From Papio anubis (Eukaryota; Chordata; Mammalia; Primates; Cercopithecidae), in contig NC_044978.1 in assembly GCF_008728515.1 (NCBI RefSeq), forward strand, positions 8,389,771 to 8,453,770: a stretch of 64,000 bases of DNA. The letters are read 5' to 3'. Below, piece by piece: positions 47,924 through 60,894 of the stretch. Position 1 is the first letter of the stretch. The number at the start of each line of letters is the position of its first letter. The translations under genes and the position numbers were made by a program. The notes under the pieces were generated by a model. The model was not told where the DNA came from. It worked only from the letters and a program-made list of their open reading frames with translations, and did not search any database.

Positions 47924-48779
47924 GTATGCATTTTATAAACTATAAAGTATAGAAAGACTTTTCTGAGAGTGAAAAGGTAAGCTATTAATAATTATATCAG
48001 GATATACTAGGATAATGGGCACGTATGAAGACTGTGCTGGCAAACTGGAAACTATATTCACCCTAACTATAAGGCATATGGTTGTACTGTAAATACATAC
48101 CTAGATTCCACCTCATGGCATTTGGCTGGAGGAAAGAGAGCCCATCTGAAGATAAAATAAGGTAAAATAACAAAGTCTTCATACTTCCTCACTTCAAAAA
48201 CATAGTAGTTTATAGTTAGTATATTATTTTGCTGATCATACTTTTTATTAATATAAAAATACATTTGGGGGACATCCAGTAATGGCAGAGAGTAAAGTGA
48301 TGAGGCAAACCTTTCACATATCACACTAGGAAATCTGGATAACATTTCAACTGCTATTGAAAGGCCCTGGAAAGCATGCCAAAGTGGATGGATTGTTGAA
48401 AAACTACAACTGGAAGAGGTAAGAATTGGGTGATTAAACTGTTCTTGCCAAAGCCCACTTCCAATCCCCAGGATTGTTGGGTAGAAAACCACATACGGGC
48501 TTACTATCTTGGCTTGAGATCATGGCAAAGAGAGTTCAGGAATGGAAAAGTAGCTGGAAAGTATCTAAAGCCAGGCAGAAGTCAATGAAACTTTTCTCCC
48601 CCTTGAAAAGCTATTACAGAAAGGGTAAGGATTGCGAGTTTCTAGTTTTCTTGACCCACCATGCTTCCTAAATGAAGCCTTTCTGAATTGGTTAAAGATA
48701 ACAAAGAGAATGCAATGTTGGAATAAGGGAGGAGATCACCCCTCATATTGCCTTATGCCCAATTTCTGCCTCCAAAGAA
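47924..48779. other. Unassigned sequence, possibly old L1 5' region
   Basis: 'ggggacatccagtaatggca' and 'ggaaagcatgccaaagtgg' recall the 5' untranslated region of old L1 elements, but I cannot confirm this. Open frames here show no domain. Confidence 0.3.
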
Positions 48780-49172
48780 AGAAGAAATAAAAACTAAAAG
48801 GCAGAAATGAAATCCACAGGGAGACAGCCCGGCGCCATGCCCTGGGCCTGGTAGTTAAAGATCGACCCCTCACCTAACTGGTATGTTATCCACAGATTCC
48901 AGACATTGTATGGAAAAGCACCGTAAAAAACTCTGTCCTGTTCTGTTCTGTTCCGATTGCCAGTGCATGAAGCCCCTAGTCACGTACCCCCTGCTTGCTC
49001 AATCAATCATGACCCTCTCACACGGACCCCCTTAGAGCTGTGAGTCCTTAAAAGGGACAGGAATTGCTCATTCGGGAAGCTTGGCTCTTGAGACAGGAGT
49101 CTTGCCGAGGCTCCCAGCCTAGTAAGCCCCTTCCTTCTTTAACTCTGTGTCTGAGGAGTTTTGTCTGTGGCT
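48780..49172 (+). mobile_element. Class II (ERVK/HML-type) solo LTR, exact family not named
   Basis: The segment 'gacagcccggcgccatgccc' is followed by 'tcctgttctgttctgttccg', 'gtcacgtaccccctgcttgc', 'cttaaaagggacaggaattg', 'ggctcttgagacaggagtct' and 'tgtctgaggagttttgtctg', an LTR wording I recognise. No viral genes flank it, so it is a solo LTR. The place where I expect an aataaa signal reads 'agtaag'. Ends are approximate. Confidence 0.65.
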
Positions 49173-49874
49173 CGTTGTGCTTCGGGAAAAGAAGTTGGAG
49201 GTTTAAGGGGGAGATTTTAGGAGTGTGAGAAAAAAAGAACAGATCCCTAAATCTGAATTACAAACTCTGCACAAACTCCAGGCAGCCCCCTAAATGCCGT
49301 GTTTGCAGGGAAGACCTAGGGGGGCTTGGTGAGGGGTGCAGGAGGCAGATTGACACCAGAGAGACATTCATCTCTGAAATGCTTTGTTTCACTGGGAGAA
49401 ATTTTGTGAGTTTGCTGCTTTTTAAATGAAAGACATTCCCTAATCTGTGCACAGCTCAGGTGGCAGAAAACCAGGTTTCTTGGATTGAGGTTTCAGAAGA
49501 CAGAGTTGGAAGTTGGAGGAGAACACAGAAACTTAGGAGGATTTTCCAAAGGCAAGGAATCCACTGAGAGTGTGAATCACAAAATTTGAAGGTAAACTCT
49601 GCCCAAATGCTTGAATGATCACCAAACTCTACAAGTATAAGCACAGGGAAGATTCACAGGGGACCAGACTGAATAAACAAGCACGGTTTGAAGTTTGAGC
49701 CCAGAGAAGTTAACTGCCTGTTTAGAACTAAAAAATTAAACAAGCATCCTTTATTGGTGTGGTGAATACACAGCCAATACTGAAACACACACGAGGAAAT
49801 GGGGGTGGCCAGTGTGTGCCTATGAGTACAGGATGAGTACAGGATAAGATGCCCTGCCCTCCCCATCTTGCCAC
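49173..49874. other. Unassigned sequence
   Basis: Possibly the continuation of the old element interrupted by the LTR; nothing firm. Confidence 0.35.
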
Positions 49875-50085
49875 TAAAAGCGTTGGCTCTGGAGCAAAAT
49901 GCCTGCTTCACAATTGACTAGCTGTTTGAATTTTAGGAAACTGCTTAACTTCTGTGCTCTGCTTTTTCATCTCTAAAATGGCAATAATAACATTTTGGGC
50001 ATTTGTGGGGATTAAATGAGTTACTAAACATCAGGTACTTTTAAACAAAGTGCACCATGTTAGCTATTATGACAATTACAGTATT
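49875..50085 (+). mobile_element. MIR SINE
   Basis: 'ttggctctggagcaaaatgc', 'ttaggaaactgcttaacttc', 'tttcatctctaaaatggcaa' and 'gtggggattaaatgagttac' follow the MIR consensus almost end to end. Confidence 0.85.
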
Positions 50086-50284
50086 ATTGAGGATGACAAT
50101 AATACAGTCCTTCCTCCAACACTTACAGGCTATCCCAGAGTTAAGGAGGAGTGGTTGTAGGGAGAGATCTTGAATTTATTAAAAACATTCTGAATTGGCT
50201 TTGATTATGCTAAATTGCAAAGTAACCGAATAGCAGCACAAAATGTAGTTACATGGAAAAAAATTATATTTATCCTTATACAGC
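50086..50284. other. Unique sequence
   Basis: Nothing recognised. Confidence 0.5.
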
Positions 50285-50679
50285 TGTATTAATTTGTTCT
50301 CATGATGCTAATAAAGACATACCCAAGAGTGGGTAATTTATAAAGGAAAGAGTTTTAATTGACTCATAGTTCCACAGGGCTAGGGAGGCCTCAGAAAACT
50401 TACAATCATGGCAGAACCAGAAGCAAACACATCCTTCTTCACATGATGACAGGAAGGAGAAGAATGAGTGTCCAGGGAAGGGGGAAGCCCCTTATCAAAC
50501 CATCAGATCTCCTGAGAAGTAACTCACTATGATGAGAAAAGGATGGGGGAAGCCCCCTCTGCCCCTCCTCACCCCCACCGAATCAATTATCTCTACCTGG
50601 TCCTTCCCATGACGTGTGGGGATCATGGGAACTACAATTTAAGATGAGATTTGGGTGGGGACACAGCCAAACCATATCA
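50285..50679 (-). mobile_element. MST/THE1-type (ERVL-MaLR) solo LTR, antisense
   Basis: On the plus strand it starts 'tgtattaatttgttctcatg', continues with 'gagtgggtaatttataaagg', 'tcatggcagaaccagaagca' and 'aagatgagatttgggtgggg', and ends 'ccaaaccatatca'. This is the complete reversed MST-like LTR with no internal region. Confidence 0.9.
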
Positions 50680-52086
50680 ACTGAATTAGATGTGTGCCTC
50701 CTGCTTACACACCCACATATATGCCTACTTGCACACACACTCATGTGCGCTGTTAGCTCACAGAGGGTATATTGGATATCTTGCTTTTTTGGTCTATTTT
50801 TAAGTAATTTAATTGTAATTCTGGCTTTTTTTTTAATCCAAAAATTCAGGAAGTGAGTTTAAAATCTCTAACTGTTAAGGCTTTTTCTTTCCTTTTTATA
50901 AAAATAAATTTCTAATATTACTGAATTCTGCTTATGGAATGCAGTTTACAAAACACATGAAAATAGTTTCAATTCCACTTAGTTATTATAGGGTTAAACC
51001 TCTCATATCATGTTTTAATTTTTTCTTCCATGTTCACTTATGCACTCAAATTTTTGCTGCTACTTCTGTGGATATCTGGCCTCTTAAACATAGGGATAAA
51101 GTGATGAATAAAACTCAATTTCTCTTCTTAAAGCTCTCACAAGGCACTAGAGATAAAGACAGAAAACTTTTAAAGTAGAAATCATAGCAACATTAGATTT
51201 AGGCATAAGGATGCAGTAATAACATTAAATGCAGAGTCATCAGTTGAAGAATTGGAAAGGTGGATATATCAGGGCTTCCTAAAAGAAGTGTTGTTTAAGC
51301 AGCATCTTAAAGAATCGAAGTCATTTTCTAACAGAGAGTGGAGAAAGGAATTATAGGAACAAGGAAGAATATGTATAAGGTTACAGTAGTATAAAAGAAT
51401 AAGGCAAATTCAGGGAAGTGGAAGTCATTCCAAATTTTTAAGCATAGTGGAAGTAAGAAGATAAGATCTGATGGGAAGACAAGCTTGAGATTGTATTTTG
51501 ATTTAGTTCATGTGCAGTGAGAGCTTGAAATAAGTCCCTAAGGTGAACATTGAGGAAAAGGAATAGAGTTTCAGCACACCTGCAGGAGGACTGGGGGACT
51601 GGTTTGCAGCACCAGGGGAGGGCATACAATGTGGGAGTGGATGTGAAGCCTTGGGAAAGGTCAGATATTCAGAGGATCTGAGGCTTACTCCGATTTCTAG
51701 TCTAGGTTGATCATTACTTTATTAATAGAGATGACTTTTTTATGAGCGAGTATAACCTGAGAAGAAGGATAAGTTGGTTCCTGTACACATGGACTTCAAA
51801 CTTCCTGTGGGATCGCTCTGTGGTGCTGTCAGGTGGGAGACTGGGAATACGACTTTGCAATTCCAAGTTTGAATTCTGGGCTGGTAACCTGTGCTTGGAA
51901 AAGAGTGAAATTCTGCCAGTGCATTTGTGTACAGTGAGATGATTGGAGTCAGAGAGCAAAAGACAGAGGCCTAGGAGGCTGACTTATTTAAGGGATGGTC
52001 AAAGAAGAGGGATTTGGTAAACATAACTGTATAAGTTAGGGTTCCCCGGAGGTGCAGATCCAACAGGCTGTATATACACAGACACA
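50680..52086. other. Mostly unique, possibly ancient dispersed repeat
   Basis: Between 51.05 and 51.50 kb the wording ('aaagctctcacaaggcacta', 'agcagcatcttaaagaatcg', 'ggaagtcattccaaattttt') recalls a widespread ancient mammalian repeat whose name I cannot fix. No gene recognised. Confidence 0.4.
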
Positions 52087-53610
52087 TACAGTCATGTGTC
52101 CGTTAACGATAGGAATACATTCTGAGAAATAAGTCATCAGGCGATTTTGTCATGCGAGCATCTTAGAATGTACTCACATGAACCTGGATGGTATAGCCTA
52201 CTGTACACCTAGGCTATATGGTAGGGCCTCTTGCTTCTAGGCTTCAAGCCTGTATAGCATGTGACTCGACTGAATCCTACAGGCACTTGTAGAACAATAG
52301 TAAGTGCCTGTGCATCTAAATATAGAAAAGATTCAGTAAAAATACAGCATAAAATATAACAAATTTTACAGTATCTTTATAGGCATTTACCTTTAATGGA
52401 GTTGTAGAACTGGAAGCTGTTCTGGGTGAGTCAGCAAGTGAGTGCTCAAAGAATTCGGTGAATGGCTTAGGGCATTACAATGCATTGCTGTAGACTTTAG
52501 AAACACTGTACACTTAGATTACACTGAATCTATAACTAACATTTTGTTTCTTCAGTAATAAATTAATTTTAACTTACTGTAACTTTTTTATTTTATACAC
52601 TTTAATTTTTTAAATGTTTTGACTTTTTGACACAACGCATTATACAGCTGTACAAAAATAATAATTTTTATTCTTTTCTTTTTTTGTGTGTGTGTTTTCG
52701 AGACTGAAGTCTCACTCTGTCACCGAGGTTAGAGCACAATGGCACAATCACTGCTCACTGCAGCCTTAAATTCCTGGGCTCAAGCGATCTTCCTGTCTCA
52801 GTCTCCCAAGTAGCTGGGACTACTCTCTGTGTGCACCACCACATTCAGATACTTACAAAATTTTATTTTGTAGAGATAAGATCTCACTATGTTGGCCAGG
52901 CTGGTCTTGAACTCCTGGCCTCAAACAATCTTCCTGACTCGACCTCCCAAATTTTGGGATTATAAGCGTGAGCCACTACGCTCAGACCTATTTCTTTATA
53001 TACTCATTCTATAAGCTTTTTTATTATTATTAAATTTTTTATATTATTTTTTACTTTTAAAATTTCTTTGCTAAAAATGAAGACACAAACACACACATTA
53101 GCCTGGTCCTAGACAGGGCCACGATCATCAATACCGTTCTCTTCCACCTCCACATCTTGTCCCACTAGATGGCTTTCAGAACAACAACAAGCATGGAGCT
53201 GTCATCTCCTAGGGTACCAATGCCGCCTTCTAGATACCTCCCGAAGGACCTATCTGAAGCTGGTATATAGTTAACTATGTTTATAACAAGTAGAAAGAGT
53301 AAACTCTAAAATAACAATAAAAAGTAAAGTATAGTAAATACATAAACCAGTAACATAGCCCATTGTTATCATGATCAAGTATTACTTAGTATACGTAATT
53401 GTATATGGTATACTTCTATATGATTGGCAGTGAAGTAGGTTTGCTTGCAGAAGCATCACCACAAATATGTGAGGAGTGTGTTGCCCTACGCTGTTAAGAT
53501 GCCTACCACATCACTAGGCAATAGGAGCTTCTCAGCTTTATTATCATCTTATGGGACCACCGTCATCCATGTAGTCTGTCTTTGACTAAAAGATCATGAT
53601 GTGATATGTT
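52087..53610 (+). mobile_element. Tigger3-type DNA transposon, internally deleted, split by AluJ
   Basis: A TA dinucleotide (52087-52088) precedes the terminal repeat 'cagtcatgtgtccgttaacg'. Typical body words follow ('gtatagcctactgtacacct', 'ctgggtgagtcagcaagtga'), and after the AluJ come 'cttccacctccacatcttgt', 'cccgaaggacctatctgaag' and the far terminal region 'cttatgggaccaccgtcat'. No transposase frame is present. Its right end is degenerate and placed approximately. Confidence 0.8.
52676..52988 (-). mobile_element. AluJ antisense, nested in the Tigger3-type element
   Basis: An old reversed Alu: 'gtctcactctgtcaccgagg', 'cctgggctcaagcgatcttc' and 'agatctcactatgttggcc', ending 'acgctcagacc'. 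Tigger sequence resumes directly after it. Confidence 0.9.
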
Positions 53611-53616
53611 CAAGTC

Positions 53617-53780
53617 CTGTCTCTGCCACTTCTCACTCATGTGATCTCAGGACAGATACATGATCTCTCTCAACTTTAGTTTCCTCTTCTGTAAAATGGG
53701 AATGATAGTAGTTTTGGGATCTATATGAGTTAGCATAGTACCTTAGTAAATGTTTAGTCAGTATCATCTTATTACCGCTT
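53617..53780 (+). mobile_element. MIR SINE
   Basis: 'ctctgccacttctcactcat', 'ctttagtttcctcttctgta' and 'aaatgggaatgatagtag' follow the MIR core. Confidence 0.8.
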
Positions 53781-54462
53781 TATTTAGTAGTTTTTAAATT
53801 TTTATGAGTATATATTAATTTAGTCATCAATAGAGCAACAAAGATTTTCAAAAAGGCTGTTAGAATTGGGTTAGCCTCTTGTCCTATTTTAAAAAGTCAC
53901 TATAAAGAAATGTACTGTTATTAAGTGTATGTATATTTAGTAAGAGTTCTTCAGGAACTGTTTAGTCTGGCATTGAAAATAATGAATCATGTTGCAGTTC
54001 ACCTGTTTTTCCTCTAATACTGTGTAGTAGATATTTGATAACATAAAATTTGTATGATTAGGAAGCCTACAAAACTCAGAGGTGCCCATCTTCTAGATTT
54101 TCTAGTGGAAAACTGTAAGTTTTATTGTCAAGCAGTTAAATTAATCACTAAAAGTAAATTGTATCTCTGAAAAAGCACTAGAAAAATTTTGTCAAGGAGA
54201 CTATTCAGACAAGAAGTGAATTCCCGGGCGCTCTGCTCAGAATGTGTAATTGCCCTTTGTGAGGTGAGCACGTGGAATAACCAGGGACTCTTGGTTAAAT
54301 ATGGAGCAAATGTAAGATGTGTCTGACCCTTGCCTTATCTCCAACCTCGTCTGTGATTCTAATTTTGCACACTACTTAGTCATTAAAGAAACCAAAAGCA
54401 AAAAAAAAAAGATCATGATGTGGAACACAACTGTATATATACATATGTCTATACATGCATGC
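53781..54462. other. Unique sequence
   Basis: Nothing recognised. Confidence 0.5.
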
Positions 54463-54526
54463 AGACACACACGCAGATACACACACACACCCACACCCAC
54501 ACCCACACACACACACACACACACAG
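54463..54526 (+). repeat. (CA)n / (CACACC)n microsatellite
   Basis: A CA run interrupted by 'cacaccc' variants. Confidence 0.95.
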
Positions 54527-56619
54527 AGGTTTACTTTAAGGAACTGGATCATGTGATTTCTGAAGGCTGGCTAGTCCAAAATCTACAGAGTAGTCTAGCT
54601 GCAGACACAGAGAAGAGTTGCTTTCAGAGTCCAAATGCAGTCTCCTGGAAGAATTATCTTCCCCTAAGGAGAGATGAGGCCTTTTTCGACTAAGGGTTTT
54701 AATTGATTGGATGAGGCCCACCCACATTATGGAGAGTAATTTGATTTTACATTTTTTTTTAAAAAAACCTTCGTAGAAACATCTAGAAGCATGTTTCAGC
54801 AAACACCGAGTACTATGGCCCAACCAAGTTGATGCATAAAATTAACTATACCAAAAACTGAGGACAATTCAATAATGAAGACAGAGAAATAGGCAGAGAG
54901 AGATTTCACGAAGCAAAGAGAGGAAAGGATTTCAAGAAAAAAAACCCAAGTGGCCCACAAGATTTTATGTAGGATGTGAACTGAAAATATGCTACTGGAC
55001 AAAGCAATAGGAAGTCATCCTGGGGAAATAACTTTTTGGCTTCACAGAAGCTAAAAGGAAAGACATTGAGAAGCCAATAGGAGGAGAGAAATTTGGAGAC
55101 ATTGTATGCTAATTATACACACTAGAAATTTAGCTTGTGAATAGAAGAAAAGCTACACAGTGATGGCCAAAGGGTGAACAGGTTGATGAGGATCTGCTTT
55201 CTGCTATGAGACTTGGAAGGAAATAAAATAAACCTGCTAAGATTAACACCTTGGCTGATGATAGTAAAAGTGACTACAGCTCAACAAGTTAACACTCTAG
55301 GTGTAATTGCAATTTAATAGGGATTCATAGAAACACGATACTCTCATCCTGAAGAGTGATTCTCTAATAGCAAAATCTCAGTGGAAATTGCAGGGGCAGG
55401 GGATATTTGGAACGCCTATTGACTTCATGTCAATAGAACAAAGCCACACAGTTAGCTGCCACATCTGCAAGGCAGGTGGGGTGAGAGATGGCCATAAAGC
55501 ATACATGAGACTTTTTAATTTTTTTGACCATTTCTTAAATTATTTTTCATTACTGGTTAATGCTGCATTCTGTAAAAATATATATTTTCATATTCACAAG
55601 GAAAATCTTCTTTTATTAAAAATAATATTGTCATTTGTTTTGCATCTTCTTATACCCAACCTTTTCAGAAGGTCAGCACAAGGTGGAGGGGAGAAGATAG
55701 GAATACAAAGCTGTAATTACTGGGAAAAAAACATTGTCATAGGCAAGATCAAGACTTAGCTTTTAATATTCAGGCCAGGTTTTCTTTTACAAAATCTATT
55801 CCAGTCTAAGATAAAAAATATATACACCATAGATATACAATACCCACAAAAGTCTATCTCTTTCTTATGATGGCCAATTATTCTAATTTATGCATAAAAT
55901 AAATCATACGATCTATACATTATTTTAAATTTCTTTGAAAGCCTTAATACCACTAAAACGGGAAAACCCTATAGTCTGAGACCCAGATCTTCACGCCATA
56001 AATAAATACAAAGTATAAAATGTCTTCCATCCTATGATCTCCTAAAGAACATAACACATTTTTGGTCATTGCCACAGAATATAAACTTTGAAATGCTGGA
56101 AAAAGCACAACTAATTTGAAGCAGGGAAGTAATCTCACTTGTTCCACTTGAGTTGGGCAACCAGGTGCTTTGCGGCATTTAAAGAACCTCCATTCAGTAT
56201 AATGGGATGGGGTCACTTCATCTAATGTATCTCATTATATTGAGGGAATATAATTATTTCAGTGGCTTGTTTTCAACTTAAGAATGGGAACTTTCAATAT
56301 ATTAAGGAAACTAGTATCAATTTGTTTTCAGTATCTGATAAAATATCAGTTCATGGGATTTTATTTTTTGAAAGATTTGCATTTGGAAGAGAGTTAAAAA
56401 TAAGACCCAATATCAAATAATTTATTACCCAAATCTTCTGATTTAGAGATTTGAGCAGAAACGTGGGTTTGAGTGTTTTAGATTTCCTAGCCTCTTCTGG
56501 GGCCTGGGGTGACTAAGAGCAGTTTATTTCTGGTATGGGTTATTGAAGTCAACGATCAAGGCCTAACTTGGCCTTTTCTAATGGGTAGGGTAGCTGTAAA
56601 GAACATTAATAGCTGTATA
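54527..56619. other. Unique sequence
   Basis: No gene or confident repeat. Open frames at 54536-54823 and 55388-55759 have no recognisable domain. Confidence 0.5.
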
Positions 56620-56840
56620 AACAGGAAGGACTTTGCATGTGACGTTTCATTTCATCTTTACAACAGTCCCATGCACTGGGTACATCTAAGTTTGAACTGT
56701 GTGAAGTTATTGCCTTGTAGGTCAAAAGTTGTAGAATATTGACAATTTATGTAGTTCAGATTAAAAGTATTCTCACCTTAACAAAGAAACTGGGACTCAC
56801 AAGAGTTAAATAATTTACTCAAGATCAGATCACTAGCATC
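56620..56840 (-). mobile_element. MIR SINE, antisense, interrupted
   Basis: 'tttcatctttacaacagtcc' and, after an unmatched stretch, 'aagaaactgggactcacaag' with 'aataatttactcaagatcag' follow reversed MIR order. Confidence 0.6.
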
Positions 56841-57059
56841 GTGCACAACAACATAACAAACTGGGGTTGTTGGTTTTTTTTCACTTTCTTAGGAAAATCA
56901 GCTTCCAAATATCAGACTTCCAGAAAATTTGGAGATCCAAATGTCTCAGAATCTGCAGACACACATTATTTCTATTCTGTGCTTAAAAGTAGCTCAACCA
57001 GGTATGTCAAAGGGACACAGGAGCCTCCTGAAAGAGCCCCTAAGGCCCAAAGCTAGAAC

Positions 57060-57960
57060 AACTTGAGCAACAAAATAAAGTAGCATTGGATTATAACCCA
57101 AAGTATAAAATATGTGTCCATTAGTACAAACTGGTCTTAATAAATGATTGAATAAATAACAAATGGGGGAAAATTGACAAATCTCCTGTGTAGAATGGCA
57201 AGTAAGGTATGTCGTTACTCCGTCCCTCAAGGAGGTGGAGAATAACGCCCCGCTCCTTAAGTGAGGGCTGTGCATAGCGATTTTCTTTAACTTTGCGGTG
57301 GAAAAGCCTGACAAACACTACCTGAAGTCAGATGATCAAGGTTAACGTCAGTGGTGATAAGTCATACTGATAGTATATACCCTTGATATGATGTGATGAG
57401 AGTGGCACTTTATCTCCGTGATCTTCTTCACACAAACTCATAACCCCAGTCTAATCACGAGAAAAACATCAGACAAATCCCTCCTGAAGGACACTCTGCA
57501 AAATACCTGACTAATACTCTTCAAAACTGTGAAGGTCATCAAAACAAGGAAAGTCTGAGAAACTCAGAGCCAAGAGGTGCCTGAGGAGACCTGACAACTA
57601 GCTGTAGTGCGTGGTATTGTGGACGGGCAGGATGCCCAAGATCATACATTATTGTTAACTACAGTCCATACTTTATTCAGACTTTTCTGGGTTTTAACCT
57701 AATGCCTTGGGACAGGAACAGGGCATTAGGTTAAGAACCAGAAAAGTGTGAATAAAGTATGGACTATAGTTAATAATAACGTATCATATTGGGCATTAAT
57801 GTGACCAATGAACCACACTAATGAAAAATGCCAATAATAGGGGGAACTCGGTATGGGGTGTATGGGAATTTTCTGTACTATCTTTGCAACTTTTCTATAA
57901 ATCTAAGTCTATTCAAAAAATTTAAAATATTATTTGAAAAGTAAAAAGCAGCCAATCATT
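57060..57960 (+). mobile_element. Old L1 (L1M-type) 3' UTR and end
   Basis: Segments in consensus order: 'cagtctaatcacgagaaaaa', 'catcagacaaatccctcctg', 'aaggaaagtctgagaaactc', then an inverted duplication, then 'gaataaagtatggactatag', 'atgggaattttctgtactat' and 'tctataaatctaagtctatt'. No coding region is attached. Confidence 0.75.
57632..57796. repeat. 75-bp inverted duplication inside L1 3' UTR
   Basis: Left arm about 57632-57706 and right arm about 57722-57796 are reverse complements at roughly 67 of 75 positions. The inner 56 bp match at 51. The 15-nt spacer is 57707-57721. The right arm is in the normal L1 order and runs on into downstream L1 sequence, while the left arm is an inverted extra copy. 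Confidence 0.95.
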
Positions 57961-59964
57961 AGAGCATAATTGCTTAGTACATACATTCGAATACATCATG
58001 ATCATGGTCATAAAAACATATACAGTTTGATATATGTTTCCTTTTATGGAAAGACAGTGTGCTTATATATTTTTAATAGCAATAAAAAACAATTATTTTA
58101 AGGATTCGAGCAAAATGAGAAAAGGTCATTCTGAATACAATATGTTTTAAGCATGTATGTTTGTTATAGAACTTAGGTTTAACAACTCAGAGTGATATGA
58201 ATTTTTTAAAAATCACTGGTAAATGTCACTGATATATGCAGGCATTTCAAAAGAACATAAAGATTGATTAAACCATTAGCAATATACAAGTGCTTTATTA
58301 AATCATAAAGTAAAATATTGAGCATAAATAAAAATATATTCATGACATGAATTCCTCAGAGAATTCTTTCCTAGTTCTATGCTTACTCTCCTTATCTATC
58401 TACAGGTTGTTCAGAGGAACTCAATATACAATACCAAGAGTAAAAAGATATTCTCTTCATAGTGACATGGAAAAGTGCTGGGCTATTCACTGAGTCAAAA
58501 TTATTACATAGTATTTAAAGAATTAGACTATTTTCTACTTATACAAGCATTTATAGAGACCTCAACTTCTTTGTTTTTAGATACTGATATTCAAAGTTTA
58601 TTTGCTCACTGTGACAAATTCTAATGCCCTCACAGTCCAGCACAGGAATAAAAAAGAGTCTAGTCCCATGGTTATTTTTTCAGGGTTTCTGTTTCCTACA
58701 CCATATATTAAATGCTTTTCAGATGGTTTAATGAATTTAGACTTAGAAAATAAATGGAATACTTTCAACAACTCCACAAGGTACACTTGAGAACATAAGA
58801 TATCTTCAGAAACCTCCAAAATAATCTGAATGGCCAGTAAGGCTTCTTAAAAACGCAGATGAAGCTTGATTATATATAAAAAACCTTTGATATAGAAATG
58901 CTTCAAATTTATCAAGTAATGTTGTTGAAGAATGCCATGTATTCCATTGCTAATATTCTTCTGCTTAAAAAAAAAAAAAAAATCCAGGAGGCACTTATCT
59001 CAAATGCAACACATTCCCCTTTATATAACATCTTTAGAATGTAGTCATTTCATATCATCTATCACCCCGTCACAATTTTCTTAAGATTTCTAACCTCTCA
59101 AACTTACTTCTCTTATTACAGACCACATGATTTATGAGTACTGAGAGTTACAGAGACAGCTGTGAGATTAGCATTGTAACCTATCCCAGATCACCTGAGA
59201 AACCGTTTCTTCTGAAATGTACTGTCACATTGAAATGGAATTACAACATATTTTGGGGACAATTCTAGCATGTGCTTTTAAACGTACTCATTCACTTGTA
59301 AAGAAAAATAGAATAGAAATAGAAAAATCATGCTACATTTATTTGCTTTGACTTCCTGTAAAAATAATGTGGAGGTTTAATCAATTATGGTAAACATAAT
59401 AAAATAGAATTTCACTTTTCTAACATCTTACAAATTTTCTATAAATAATACATAATTACAGAAGTCAGTAAGAAAGAAAACAAATGACTAATTTTAATAT
59501 TCCATTGGAAATACATTAGAATCTGTCCTTTTGTTAATGATTTTGTGCTACAGGAATGTTTTAAACTTCAAGGGAAAGATGAAGTGTAAACAGTACATTT
59601 TGATTTGATATTAAGTGTTAAGTACCTGAGGAGAAAACTGTGAGAATGTGTTGCTTAAAAAAATTTATAGGGTGATATTTTGGAAATAGAAATATAATAG
59701 ATTTATGGCAACTCCTTACAACACTTTTTTTCCTAAATGCTCACAACAGATACCAACCAAAGATGTGCAAATTGTTTATTATTCCTGAGTCTTTCTGGTG
59801 GAAACCTGAAATAGAACAGCTGGCTCCATTAGAAATAGCTCTGATCTTTCTAGAAGAGAGAGATGCTGGAGTCCAGCTAAGGAGTGTACTGAAGATGAAG
59901 AGTAGCTTGATGGAATGAATAGCTTTTGTCTACAAGCGTTAGCCACCCTCCAAACTATCACCTG
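57961..59964. other. Unique AT-rich sequence
   Basis: A poly-A run lies at 58966-58982. No gene or named repeat recognised. Confidence 0.5.
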
Positions 59965-60105
59965 TGTCTTTGCTACTCAAAGTGTGGTCCACAAGCCAGT
60001 GGCAACAGCAGCACCCGGGATCTCGTTACCAACAGAAAATCTCAGGCACAAGCCCAGCAAGATTCCCAAGTGCTTTGTATTCATACTGAAATTTTAGAAG
60101 GACTG
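59965..60105 (+). mobile_element. MER5A/B hAT-Charlie MITE
   Basis: 'tgctactcaaagtgtggtcc', 'gccagtggcaacagcagcac', 'gaaaatctcaggcacaagcc' and 'agattcccaagtgctttgta' follow the MER5 consensus between its terminal repeats. Confidence 0.8.
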
Positions 60106-60194
60106 ACCTGTACCCATCCTGGTTATTCTCCATGTCTACATATTGGAATTAACTTTGGATATTTAAAAAATATTGGGGTCCAGGCCTCACCCGA

Positions 60195-60300
60195 AGACAA
60201 TGATGGAAATTCAGAGAGTTTAAGTGAATTTCCCAACATCACACAGCCAGCTCTGAACCTGCCCCAGAGCCCAAGCTTTCTAACTTATGCCTTACCAATA
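60195..60300 (-). mobile_element. MIR SINE fragment, antisense
   Basis: 'agagagtttaagtgaatttc' and 'ccaacatcacacagccagct' match reversed MIR. Confidence 0.6.
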
Positions 60301-60672
60301 GTACTTCTTCCACTCAATTTCAGGAAATTCAGATTTTTCTGAAGGTTTCACAATTCTCATCTTTCACTGAATAAAGGTTTTGGGAGTTTGTCTGTAATTA
60401 ACTGGTAACATCAATTTTGAATTATATTCTAAAAGCCATATCATAGTTGTACCTGATGCAAACTAGCTTGGGTTTACTTCACTTTCCAATATAGACTGCA
60501 CTTTGAATCATGAATTATGAATAAATGTCATCCACGACTATATTCTGTGTTTTTTGTAGTAACAATATTAAAACTCACAGTATTTTCTGCAGCAAAACCC
60601 ACAATGATTAAATAGAATAAAGCAGTGAAATGACAATGATTGTGATTGCTGAGAAAAAAAAAAAAATACAAC
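60301..60672. other. Unique sequence
   Basis: Nothing recognised. Confidence 0.5.
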
Positions 60673-60894
60673 TGTGACAGTGAATCTTATGTGTCACCCT
60701 GACTGGGCTGCTAGATGCCCACATAGCTGCTCTGTGAGGGAGTTTCTGGAAGAGGTTAGCATTTGAATCAGTAGAGGAGTAAAGAAGATCCCCCCTCACC
60801 AATGTGATCGGCATGGCCCCATCCATGGACGGTCTAAACAGAATAAAAAGGCTGAGGAAGTACAAATTATTTTTCTCTCTCTTTCTCTTCTCTA

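Noticed and set aside
51600..51620. Second CTCF-like site ('caccaggggagggc')
   Set aside because: The core departs from the consensus at an informative position, so it was judged too weak.
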